Shown piece after piece: positions 30,647 to 41,805 of a stretch of DNA of 64,000 bases. The notes beneath the pieces are model-generated. The model was not told the origin of the DNA. It did not search any database and saw only the letters and a list, made by a program, of their open reading frames with translations. A program made the translations under genes and the position numbers. Each line of letters starts with the position of its first letter. The first letter of the stretch is position 1. Source of the stretch: Narthecium ossifragum (Eukaryota > Streptophyta > Magnoliopsida > Dioscoreales > Nartheciaceae); assembly GCA_963920575.1 (NCBI GenBank), contig OY986966.1, positions 27,371,717 to 27,435,716 on the forward strand, read 5' to 3'.

Positions 30647-31813
30647 ATGCTGTGGATTGCACGGCTCTCTGGCTTCGTCTCCGCCGTTATGGTGATGGTT
30701 GTTCTAGCCCCATCGCTCCAGTCTTTCCCACCTGCCGAGGCAATCCGGTCCTCCCACTTCGACGCCTACCTCCGGTTCCCCAGCAAGATTGCTGCCGCCG
30801 GTGATTCGACCGCCTCACGATTTGCCTTCCGCCAGGCCCCCAGTTTTCGCAATGCGCCTGAATGCGGTGGAGAAGGTGGCGCTGTTGGCGGTGATGCAAA
30901 TGGCACGGTGTGCGACCCATCGCTGGTCCATATCGCGATCACGCTGGACGTGGAGTACCTCCGTGGCTCGATCGCTGCAGTCCACTCGGTGTTACAGCAC
31001 ACCATGTGCCCGGAGAACGTCTTCTTCCACTTTCTAGTATCGGAGACCGGTCTCGAATCCCTGGTTCGGTCCGCGTTCCCTAGGCTTCGGTTCAAGGTTT
31101 ACTACTTCGACCCGGATAGGGTCCGGGGGTTGATCTCGTCGTCGGTGCGGCAGGCGCTGGAGCAGCCTCTCAACTACGCGCGCAACTACCTCGCTGACAT
31201 CCTGGAGCCGTGCGTGCGCCGTGTCATCTACCTGGACTCGGACCTCGTCGTCGTGGACGACGTGGCCAAGCTTTGGCGCACCAGCCTTGGCTCGCGCACT
31301 GTCGGCGCGCCGGAGTACTGCCACGCGAACTTCACCAAGTACTTCACCGCTCGCTTCTGGTCTGATCCCAAGCTGACCGCCACATTCACCGGCCGCAGCC
31401 CGTGCTACTTCAACACCGGCGTCATGGTCCTCGACCTCGCTCGCTGGCGCCGCGCCGGCTTCACCCGCCGGATCGAGCGCTGGATGGAGGTCCAGAAATC
31501 CGGAGCCACCGCTTCCGCCGCCAAGGGCGATGACGGACGGATCTACGAGCTCGGCTCCTTACCACCCTTCCTCCTGGTGTTCGCGGGACACGTGGCGCCC
31601 ATCGAGCACAGGTGGAATCAGCACGGTCTCGGCGGCGATAACGTCCACGGTAGCTGCCGCGATCTCCACCCCGGCCCGGTGAGCCTCCTCCATTGGAGCG
31701 GCAGCGGCAAGCCTTGGGTTCGGCTCGACTCGAACCGGCCATGCCCGCTCGATGCCCTCTGGGCCCCCTACGACCTCTACGGCCCCACCCCAGTCACCGG
31801 CTACTCCCGGTAA
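30647..31813 (+). CDS. Galacturonosyltransferase-like protein (GATL, GT8 family)
   Basis: A 388-residue single-exon Golgi glycosyltransferase of family GT8. GATL proteins act in pectin or xylan assembly, using nucleotide-sugar donors. An N-terminal hydrophobic stretch (residues 3-27, '[15 protein letters not shown]') is the signal/anchor. The catalytic domain starts near '[20 protein letters not shown]'. The metal- and donor-binding DxD is D197-S-D199 in '[11 protein letters not shown]'. The second GT8 signature is H349-WSGSGKPW. '[14 protein letters not shown]' and 'QHGLGGDN' are further family blocks. The open frame extends 56 codons upstream to 30479, but that extension is Arg-rich and not family-like, so 30647 is preferred. 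The length is normal, no break is seen, and GC content is high. Which GATL member it is cannot be told. Confidence 0.95.
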   Translation: MLWIARLSGFVSAVMVMVVLAPSLQSFPPAEAIRSSHFDAYLRFPSKIAAAGDSTASRFAFRQAPSFRNAPECGGEGGAVGGDANGTVCDPSLVHIAITLDVEYLRGSIAAVHSVLQHTMCPENVFFHFLVSETGLESLVRSAFPRLRFKVYYFDPDRVRGLISSSVRQALEQPLNYARNYLADILEPCVRRVIYLDSDLVVVDDVAKLWRTSLGSRTVGAPEYCHANFTKYFTARFWSDPKLTATFTGRSPCYFNTGVMVLDLARWRRAGFTRRIERWMEVQKSGATASAAKGDDGRIYELGSLPPFLLVFAGHVAPIEHRWNQHGLGGDNVHGSCRDLHPGPVSLLHWSGSGKPWVRLDSNRPCPLDALWAPYDLYGPTPVTGYSR

Positions 31814-33735
31814 CCCTCCCCCTCCCAAATATTCCCCTCTTTTGACGTCCCATCGTCCCCCCTTTTTCCCGTGTTTTTACTTTTTTTTTTTAAAATTTTT
31901 CTGTTAATTTTACGAGGCGATTTGTATTTTTTTTTCTGTTTTTTTGTTCCTATTGTTCTTTGCCTCCACAAATAAGTAAAGGGATACTTGATTTGTTCCT
32001 ATTTTTCTAATTACACCCCCGCCCCCCCTAAGCTTAGCGTCAAACCGCTACGTGCCAGTTGCCACCCTGTTCGCCGCTGCCAGCGAGGCTGCGTAGGCTC
32101 TTCGCTGGCGACGTGGTGGAAGCGACGGACTCGTGAGCCACCGCGCAAAGCCTTCCCCCCTTCTATGCCTCATCCCCACTATTTTACTTTTATTCTATGA
32201 GGCCAGTCGTAGTCGAATCCCCTCCCATTTCCTCTCCTTTTCTAGAAAGAAAACTATATAAATTACCTTAAAAGAACACACTTTGCATTATTACCGTGGG
32301 TCCGCCAGCTCCCTTTGTTCTCGAAATGGCCTCCCTCCGCCTCCTCCCAGCACGTGTCGCGCCTCGCCCAACCACGTCCTCCCACCTCCGCCGGTGGACT
32401 TCCCCAGCGATGGCGACGTCCGATCCCCGTACTCTGCGGTTGTTATATGGTGAGCTGCTCTGCGCTGGTCGTTGGTGATTCTTCCAAGTTCCAAGTGCGT
32501 TTTTTTTTTTAAGTCCCTCTCGTCTTTCTTAATTGCAACTTGGTAGCTTGTTGGGATTAAAGAAAACAAAAAGGCTGAGAAAATTCAAGAATTTTTATTT
32601 TCTTTTTTATTTTCTGATGAGTTGAGGCCGAAGGCCAAGGGGCTAACGACACCTGTGGATCTCCCTGATGAGTCGGATCTCCATGACATTAGAATATAAA
32701 CAAACAGAACCGAGAAAATTCTAAAACATGAACAGTTTGTAACATGGCAGTATATTGGTGTGCTGTCATATGCCGATGGTGGCTTAATTGGGCGCAATCA
32801 ATTGGGGTCCTGGTCCTGGGCCATGTGGTCCTTGCACACGAAGGTTCCTCTCCGAAATGGTGGACCAATTTCGATGGACACATTGATTGTTATTGATTCG
32901 GTCGGATCGAGATGAGCACGGGTTGGATTGGACCCATCAATTAAGTCATGGATCAGGAGCATCGATGGTTGGGCTGGGTCAACTGGGTCTAAGTCAGTCT
33001 TGATGGTTTGTTGGAGAGTCCGAGTCCATTGGTGTCATGTAGATGGTGTTTGGGTAGATAGCTTATTATTAGATTAGATTTGACACATGTGTCTTAATCC
33101 TATATTTGGTGACAATGTGGTTAACCTGTTCGTGTTGTTTAATTTGTTTGGTGGCCTTATTTCTGGGAATACATACCAACCAGGGTAATCTGGGTTAATC
33201 TGGGTTCAGCCGGTACTCTAAAGACCGACAACATGCCTGGAATTAAAAGTGTTCGTTTACCTAATCTATCAAGTTTTACTGAGTAGCTCTATTATGTGGT
33301 AGATGGTTTTATCATCTCTAATTTTTTTTACCCCCTGTTGGTTGTTATTTAAAACCTTTGATGTTGATTTTATTGTGTTCGCGACCAGTCACCAGCATTC
33401 TATTATAAACCCATCATCACAAAGGAATAAATACTTTGGAAGAAGAGACCCTATTTTTCTATCAAAAAAAGCATACTTTTTTAGCTCCAATTTCTCACTA
33501 GTTGAGTTGTCCTATTCACAAGGGCCACGCTTGGTTCCTGACATAATATCCAAAGCCTGGATTCCAATGTTTGGTTCGAGTCTAACATCCTAATTATATA
33601 TGTCAGCACTGTTTCTCTCAGCCCAAGGCTGTTTAAGAAGTTAAGAGAACTTAATAAAAGAATAGTGGTAGTGAGTAGTGACGTATGGGATCCTAATTAG
33701 GCACCGTGTTCCTTTTTGTTTGTAAGATAGCTTCT
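31814..33735. other. 3' UTR of the GATL gene and intergenic DNA
   Basis: T-rich sequence just after the stop (31870-31960) fits a 3' UTR. Beyond it, short open frames (31988-32200, 32296-32512) have no domain. Nothing else is recognised. Confidence 0.5.
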
Positions 33736-33795
33736 GGGTGGGGAGTTGGCATTGGATTCTCTTCTTTTCTCAAGGCAAATGCCTTCTCTCTCTAC

Positions 33796-33817
33796 CTCTC
33801 TCTCTCTCTCTCTCTCT
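33796..33817. repeat. (CT)11 microsatellite
   Basis: Eleven CT dinucleotides. About 70 bases further on, a G/A-rich stretch (GAGGGAGAGAGAGGGAGACTGAGAGAGG, 33886-33913) could pair with it. Confidence 0.9.
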
Positions 33818-33949
33818 TCAGTGGTGCTCTTCAGTGGTGAGCCTTTATAGTTATCATCTGCCACCACCCTGCAGGCATTTTAAAAGAGGGAGAGAGAGGG
33901 AGACTGAGAGAGGCAGGCAGGCAGCTGCTTCCAAACTATGCTCGTGAAG

Positions 33950-35090
33950 GACACATAAAAACTAGAGAAAGAGATGGAGATGATGCAGGCAGCTTTTACA
34001 GCTGCAGACACAACACACCACACCAATGCATAGCCTGGCCCTGCCCAGCATGGGGGCCCATCGCCGGCCAAGCAAGCTTACTATTATAGCATGGTGGATG
34101 CCATCCACCCACCTACCTTCACGTCTTAATTATATAAACTTAGCTAAGTCTAAGCGTACTTTAGTTGCCCAGCCTCAATAAATTTCCTGCGAAGCGTCCA
34201 TCTGTCACAACTCAATGCAACTCAAACCACAAATGCAACTGCGAGGCTGTGAGTGAGCATTGATAAGAGTAGAACAAAGGCATCAGCTCTACACAACAAC
34301 AATAATGGTGATTCACAGTAAGATCACCGACAACAACGAAGGACAATATAGAGGACACAAGTCCGGCAAGTTTGAAGCTATTGGTACAAGTCCTTTTGGA
34401 CCTTCCTTTGGTGAGGGGCCATATCCCCCCTCATTATATAACATAGCCACAAACAGTGTCAAGTAGCTGTCCTCATTTATATCATCTTCTGGATATGCTT
34501 GAATGCTTGAAAGTACCGATGTTTTTTGTTCTCAGCAACCCTGTTCCTTAATGATTGCGAGACAAAACAATTGCATACAAAAAAAACGTCTCTTAAGTTC
34601 GCCTGGTGATGTAAATGCTGCTTATAACTCATCTGAAGATTACAATATCGATTCATGGTTATGACCTTGAAAAGACAGAGGAAAAAGGGAAAATAAGAGA
34701 CAGAAAATCTAGTAGGCCAACTACACGATCCTGATGGGCCAAAGTCATGCTAGATTTTTTGTTGCTATGCCAACTTAAGCATTTAATATTTGTGAAATAA
34801 AAGAGAAACGTGGGTCATAAACCACTTTCCAATTTGTGTGCAACATCCATGTGAAACAATCTAAAGTTGTGCTAGATATTTTTATTATAATCTTTTGATG
34901 TTCCATTGCACTCTCACATTGCTCTTTGAAGTTTTCAATCTTTTGAAAGAAGCTGTTTTCCAACTATTCCATCTCCAACTGTGCTTTGTTCTCATTGTCA
35001 AAGTTTCTATACAAGGAGCCCGGGCTTATACAAGATTTTCTTAAAAATGCCCCTAGTTTCAAGTCTGCTCAGATATTCAAATCAAAACAT
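33950..35090. other. Gene-free DNA
   Basis: No gene or defined repeat recognised between the CT microsatellite and the segmental duplication. Confidence 0.4.
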
Positions 35091-35099
35091 AGAAGAAAA

Positions 35100-37020
35100 T
35101 CCACTCCATCAGTTAATGTTCAATTAAGATTTGTTCACTGTGATGGGATTGTTTTCCCCTTACATCTTATCTGACCGTTACAAGGTAAAATCCATCTGAA
35201 GGAAAGAATTATGAGATTGTAGTGAACAGAAAACAACTAAATCTAACTGCCAAAGTCTGCACATTTTCAACTAATAGTATCAGTACACAATTGAGCTATT
35301 CTATAGATGCAAAACTTGTTTAATCACTATAGGTGTAACTTTCATTACCAATCAAAGGGTACAGACTTGACATATGAAGATGATTGCCCGTTCGCTTACC
35401 ACTAGCCGCTGCTTGACGTCTAGAAAGAGGAATGTTGAATTTAGAGTCCCTGAGTCAGGATTAAAGGCTCAACTACTATAAAAATTTTAAAAAGAAAAGC
35501 ATTGGCTGAAAGTTATTTGTGGTGCTATGATGCAGGCCGAAGCACATCTCCAATTCTTTATTGTACACAGTATTATTGGATTCTCACGGTATCATGGTTC
35601 CCAGTGATGATGTCATGAAATGACAATCCATTATGGTCTTATATTGTTCATGTGGAAATCCAAAGCATTACTCGTCCCTATTTGGGGAGACTGCAAAACA
35701 TTACTCGTCTCTTGTTAGTTTCTTCTTTTCCGGTCCCTCTCGCCAATTCTGGGTCCTACAATAGTTCATCAATTGCAGGCCATGAATTAGTAAAAATCTG
35801 AACTACCGGATGAAGATCTGAAGGTTGAGATCAATTGCATTGTCTCTCCCTTTTTTTTCCCCGACGGGTTAGCTCATCTTTTTTATTTACAGTTCATCAA
35901 CTTCATTTTCTCTATTTTTTCTTTCTTTTCTTCATCTAGTGGATTAGATCAACTGAATTAAGATTGGTGAAACAAGAAATGATCTGACCAAAGATACCTA
36001 CATTTGAAGCTCCTACCTCTATAAACCAGTTGTCCTCTACTGCCACATTCAAACACTTCTTCCCCTTCCCCCTTCTAAGCTAGCTGTATAACATTGTAGT
36101 ATCTTACAATGCACCACCCTCATTTTCGGCAAGAACATGGTTCTCGACTGGTTTTTTAATTTTTATCTAGGTCAGTTGGCTAGAACAAATAACGTTGTCA
36201 TAAATTTTTTTTCAAGATTTTGGAGATCTGCTTAGATCTACATCATCACGCAAGAAACTCCCAGTTTATGATTTTTTTTTCTCTGTTATGTACAGCTGTT
36301 GAGCCTTTAACCCTGGCTTAGGAAATCTTGAATTGAAACACTCCCCTTATGTGTCTGAATTGAAACACTCCCCTTATGAGTGTCTGAATTGAAACACTCC
36401 CCTTATGAGTGTCAATCAGTAGTAGCTAATGGTAGCCTGCACACATTGAGTTGTGGATGTTTTCGCATAGTATGAAAACTGCCAGTTTAATGTACCAAAA
36501 TAGCCATTGAAATCACCATGCTTATTCTTGTAATGATTCTGCCAATCCATATATACACTGTAGAGATCATCAATCAGGGAATGCTCGTTAACAATGTGCA
36601 AAGTACACCCTGATCTAATTGGCTCATACTTTGAGTTCATATAAGAAATATCCAGTTGATTAAAAATTAGACATATACAACTAACTAAGTTAACAAAAAA
36701 ATTCCAATCTATCTCAGCTCCCTAAATCAAAGAACTGATAAAGTAGTATCCCACACTACATTTTTTAAAGGTGGCCTTAAGAGATTCAATAAACTGAAAG
36801 TAATTTCTTTCAAAACATATATTTCCCAACATATATTTCAACAACAAATTTGCTTCCAGAATGTATGCTTGCATGCAGATTAACAAGTAAAGAATAAATT
36901 GAGATGTAATTACCATTAGCCGCATCATTTCTCGCCACAATGGAAAACTTTTAGCCATGAGAGAAGCAGAGTAGCAGCTCTCTTCTTATCTTCTTCTCTC
37001 GGAGATCGAACAAGACAAAC
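35100..37020. repeat. Segmental duplication, left module (~1.9 kb)
   Basis: Shares an ordered series of diverged blocks with 37140-39670. Examples are AAAGGAAAGAATTATGAG..TTG (35199 versus 37238), ATGATGCAGG..ACATCTCCAA (35529 versus 37557), AACACTTCTT.CC.TTCC (36053 versus 38643), TTAACAATGTGCAAA.GTACACCCTGA (36588 versus 39219) and TACCATT(A/G).CCGCATCATTTCTC (36912 versus 39545). A minus-strand ATG followed by a possible donor (GTAATTAC) lies at 36958-36912. I do not recognise a protein, so the module may be an old noncoding or dead gene. Confidence 0.6.
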
Positions 37021-37599
37021 AGGGAGTTGAAAACATAGAATTAGACAGATACAAGAAATTTGAAAACATGCCCTAAATGAGTTGATATGTTTTCACTTTT
37101 TCGCTATTCTTTGTCATTACATCATCTGTGTTTCTGGGCATAGAAAGACTTGATCAATGCGATGGGGATGTGTTTCCTCAACATCTTATATCATTGTTAC
37201 AAAGTCAAGGGACTTGTGTACAAGTAAAACCCAGCTAAAGGAAAGAATTATGAGGTTGCAACTATCAAAGCCCACACATTGTCAACAAATAATAGTACTG
37301 CATGCACTTGAACCATTGTCAACTAATAATAGTACTGCATGCACTTGAACCATTCTAGACGCACTGCTTGTTTAGTCGAGATGGTGGCTAGCTAGCCAGG
37401 TATCTTTCATTTATAACCAAAGGCATACTCGACATATGTAGGTGCTTCTTTGTTTCCTACCACAAGCTGCTTCTTCACATTTAGTAAATGATAGTGAAGG
37501 TTAGCCTCTAACTCATGATCAAAAGCTCAATGACCGAGAAGTATTTGTAGTGCCATGATGCAGGTCTAACTACATCTCCAAGTCTATGTACAATAGCTA

Positions 37600-37890
37600 A
37601 ACTTTTTGCCAAATCGGACCCATGTTATTCACTTTTGGCACTTTAGAACCCCCATGTTTTTTTTGCATATTAGGACCCCATTCACGTAAGGAACACACTT
37701 ATAAACTAAGACACATATAAACAATAATTATACGCGTACCCATAATTATACGCGTACCCAAAAATTATACACGTCTTAGTTTATACGCGTGTTCCTTGCA
37801 TGTATGGGGTCCTATTACGCAAAAAAAAACATGAGAGAGGTCCTAAAGTGCCAAAGGTGAATAACATGGATCTGATTTGGCAAAAAATCC
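37600..37890. mobile_element. Mutator-like foldback MITE, 291 bp
   Basis: The ends ACTTTTTGCCAAATCGGACC and GGATTTTTTGCCAAATCAGATC (complement of the right end) start inverted arms of about 130 bp. An identical 11-bp word TACAATAGCTA flanks both sides (37589-37599 and 37891-37901). The centre has two copies of AATTATACGCGTACCC. The left module of the segmental duplication has no counterpart of this insertion. Confidence 0.85.
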
Positions 37891-37924
37891 TACAATAGCT
37901 ACCAGAATAATATGTTTGGTAGCC

Positions 37925-38112
37925 CAACCTCATGTGGAGTTGGCTATCACCCAACCCGACGTGGTGGGTGTTGATTTACGTCACGTGTCACATATGTCAA
38001 CATCAAATATGTATGTGTATAATATCTATATATCAGCAATCCTAATATAAATATGATGTTCATGGCATACGAGACACGTGGCGTGAATCGACATACACCA
38101 TGTGGGGTTGGC
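37925..38112. mobile_element. Possible MITE with ~55-bp inverted repeats
   Basis: CCAACCCGACGTGGTGGGTG...CACGTGTC on the left pairs with GACACGTGGCG...CCATGTGGGGTTGG on the right. The target duplication is unclear. Both arms contain a CACGTG E-box/G-box core. Confidence 0.4.
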
Positions 38113-39670
38113 TAAATATCACACTACTAATAGTCATGGTATCATGGTTCTTAGTTTTAACAATCAATGACATTATTAAATTATCATTGCATAACAACTT
38201 ATGAAACTCCCACCTTCGACTATCTAATTTTATAATTTAAATTCTCATAGAAAAGCTCTATTGGATAATCTTTTGCGTCCTCCGCAAATGAGGGGCTGAC
38301 ATCCTCCACTCTGACATTGGAGGTTCTTCCTCTCCGAAAGAGGGCACAAGGGCCCCACTGGGCCACCTCTCATGTAAGAAGGGAGGATGGTGTGCTCCCC
38401 GTTTGGGGAGGACCCAAAACATTACTCCTCGTCAATTAGATTGAAGGGTAGGTTATTATAAAAACTTTAACCAAATTCTCTAAAAAGATAAACTTATCTT
38501 TCTTTTGTTTTCTTATCTATCCCACCAACTCCCACGTCAAAACCACCTAAAACCCCAATGCTCTCGCGCAGACTCCAAAAACCAGATGTCTTCTTTTTTA
38601 TTTCCTTGCTCGTATACATGTGCCTCTTATGTTGAATACATTCAACACTTCTTTCCTTTCCCCACATGAAGCTGCCACTAATATTGCAGCATCTCACACT
38701 CACCACCCCTCATTTTTGAAGTAATATGATACTTCTTGCATATATCCAGCTACATGGATTATAACAGGAAAACAGTTCTTTAGCTATTTTTACTTTGTCT
38801 TGGCCCCTTGGATCAAAGAACTAATACTGAGTTTTGTAATAAAATTTTTTAGTAGGATTCTTACTACTCTTCCATATAAATTTGGACATTGTTTGGACAT
38901 GCATCATGGCATAAGAACCTCTTAGTAATGCTTTTTCCCTTTCTTTAATATATAGCTGGTGAGCCTTCAATCTTGACTCAGGAGCTCTTAGATCGAACCA
39001 TTATCTCCACAGATATCAAGCAACAACTACCAATGGGAGCACTATGCACATAACGAACATTGTGGCTTGTTTCATAGGATCACAATTGCCAGTTTAATCT
39101 CCTCAAACACTGATCCCAGATGTTCATATGGGAATGGCCATGTTTATTAATTTGTAATGAGTCATGACCCCAATACTCTACATCTAGACTCTATAGATCA
39201 TCAGCTAGAGCAATCTTGTTAACAATGTGCAAAAGTACACCCTGACCTATTTTAGTCATACATAGATCGCACAAGAAATATCTGGTTGACGAAAAATTAA
39301 ACAGAGACAATGGAATCAACAAAAACGTCTAATTTATCTTAGCCCCTCAGAAAGAGAAAAGTATTTCCTTCAACAATAAAGATCAGAATCAATCATACAA
39401 GTACTACAAATATTTCCGTCAAGAACTAAATATTACCCAATCCTATTTAGGTTATTATATGCAAGCAGGAATCTTATTCACAATTTCTTGCAGAAAACAT
39501 AATTGCATGATCTAAGAATCTAATAACAAACTGAGATTTTTGTTACCATTGACCGCATCATTTCTCCCCCAAATTGAATGACAGCAGCCCTCTGAGCCCC
39601 ATGCTCTCTTCTCCTCTTCTTCTTGCTTCAAATTATCTGGTTTTCCTCCAAGAGATCAAACAAGACAACT

Positions 39671-40319
39671 AAAACCCACATCTTTACATCGGTAAGCGGA
39701 AAAAGTTTCCGAGTTTTGAAACTTTTCTTAGTGGATGGAAAAAATCCTCTATTAGAAAAACCCTAGAATGCAATTATACAAAGCACCGCCGGGTCCTCGG
39801 GAGGGGCCAAGCTGGGAAGGGAATCTTAGTTCGAATTTATCCTCCCAACGGTCGGATGTGGACAACTGCTCGAAATAAAGGGGCCAGAGAGGAAACCCAA
39901 CGGTCACATTGCGGCACAACGGTCGAGTTTTTTGGGGGCGAAGAAACGTGACCGTTGGTTCAAGGAATTGGACGGTTGACCGTGGCGATTAGCGGATGCG
40001 GGTAGAGATTTAGCGGGTATCCGATAATCCTCTAATAGAGAAGAACAAAAGAACATAGAGAAAAAAAAATTAAATCATTGTATCTGTATACATATATTAT
40101 GTGTCACATTTGCACCTAATTAAAGTACTAAATCCACTGAAATCACGGAGACGTGAACATGCGCACCTCTTCTGAGATGTGATAATGACACTAGCATAAT
40201 CATGGTGCATGCACCCAAGAATCTCTTTCCTATGACTATGACTCGGATTCAAGTTTGCATCTGGTTCAGACGATATATATATGATTGTGGATTTGAAAAC
40301 AAGCTGCGGCTAAGGCGCG
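39671..40319. other. Gene-free DNA
   Basis: No gene recognised. Moderately GC-rich at 39780-40030. Confidence 0.4.
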
Positions 40320-40326
40320 TACTGGC

Positions 40327-40571
40327 ATGGTGCAATGATAAGACTTGTAATCTCCAACATCTTCGTTAATGTGTGGTGCAATGATAAAGATTTGTAATCT
40401 CTAACGTGGAAATCACATCTTCCTTTATAAAAGCAATCTAGTATGACATCAAAAAAGTGTTAGAATTGGAACCAAACATGAGATTATGAGTCTTGACCAC
40501 CGTAATCTACTATGGCATCAAAAAAGTGTTAGAATTGGTACCGAGCATGAGATTACGAGAGTCTTGACCAT
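40327..40571. repeat. Compound tandem and inverted repeat
   Basis: GGTGCAATGATAA...TTGTAATCTC occurs at 40329 and 40375. ATCAAAAAAGTGTTAGAATTGG...ATGAGATTA.GAG occurs twice at a 69-bp period (40448 and 40517). The first pair is roughly the complement of the ends of the second, so the block can fold back. It may be a SINE-derived foldback; the class is not settled. Confidence 0.5.
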
Positions 40572-40579
40572 CGCACCAC

Positions 40580-41805
40580 GCGCACTGGTGACACGCTGCT
40601 TGATTTGTCTCTCTAAGCATGAGGGGTCCTTTTACACTGCAAAATTTATGCATAATTTAGTCAATCACCAGTCTGGAAGATTGTTAAAAAGCATGCAACT
40701 AACTAATCGTGTTAGGTATGACATGTGAGAATTTGTCAAGTATGTTTAACTTGTCTAATTAGACAAGGAAAGGCCTCTGTCATGAGCCAAATATGACCAA
40801 TCCAACCAATCTGATCTCTGACCAGGATTTATGTGACATTGATGGCATGAAGGTTAGCGGACTCCTAATTTATGACTGAAGGATTTACTGTATCTCAAAA
40901 AACATCACGGTAGCCTCTCGCAGAATTTGAACCATGTCCTTAGATTTGTTACCTCGTTTATCGTGAAAATAACTTTATTTTGAATTAAGAAATTTTATTT
41001 TTGATTTCAAAAATAAATTTATAATAATGATTTAAAATAAGAGAAAAATAGAGCGAATAATAAAAATAACTTTATAATAATTACTTGAAATAGAAAAGGA
41101 TGTTTGAATGAGAAAGTGTGAAATAAATAATAGATTTAAAAATATTATAAAAATATTTCCTCAATTAACTCGAGTTATGGGTTATTCCGATTTGGTATTT
41201 TCGTACCAAACGGACCAGTGCCCACATCTAAAATCATTATCCTCCTCCAAAACACTTGAATGGTTCCACCACATTCAGACCTCTTTTCTTTTCACACTCC
41301 GAATTCTCTCCTAATAAGAAATTATACTAATAAATAAACTTAAAAATATTTTATCTATTTATTTTAGATTTTTCCTTTTTCGAAAAACCCTGCCAAACCC
41401 TCAGTTGCTGCAAAACCCTCGGATACCACGACTTTCCACTCTAAAGACCCCTTCTTTTAGTAGGCAAAAAAGATGGTAGACCAATTAGACCAATTCAAGA
41501 ACATGCCTCTTTCCTTCTAAAATCAAGACTCATTAAAAACTACCCACAGCTCCCTCATAGCTGTTCACCTCCTACGCGGTTGCCCTCTCCTCTTTCCTTC
41601 CTCCTTTCTCAAATCATAGCATATCTTATAGACTTCCAGAGAGAGAGTACTATTCGTCTCTAACCTTTGAATCCATGGAAAGATAGATCCGCAGTAGTCT
41701 GCAACCATTCTCCTACCGACCATTGAACTCATCTCCATCTCCATCTCCATCTCCACAAAACCCAAGTACCCAAGTACCCAAGTGAGCAAACACCGATTTA
41801 CCGCC
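40580..41805 (+). promoter_or_regulatory. Upstream region and leader of the COBRA-like gene
   Basis: AT-rich DNA turning CT-rich close to the gene. Just before the start lie (ATCTCC)4 at 41731-41754 and a tandem CCCAAGTA repeat at 41760-41782. An upstream in-frame ATG at 41782 would add eight residues. Confidence 0.35.

Larger units (their letters stand above)
37140..39670. repeat. Segmental duplication, right module (~2.5 kb)
   Basis: Collinear with 35100-37020. It is longer because of a 291-bp MITE at 37600 and a further inverted-repeat segment at about 37925-38112. A 44-bp internal tandem repeat (AATAATAGTACTGCATGCAC) lies at about 37285-37350. No intact reading frame is conserved between the modules. 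Confidence 0.6.

Noticed and set aside
33738..34080. miRNA precursor around the CT/GA-rich stretch
   Set aside because: I recognised no known mature miRNA sequence, and the pairing is only low-complexity CT with GA.
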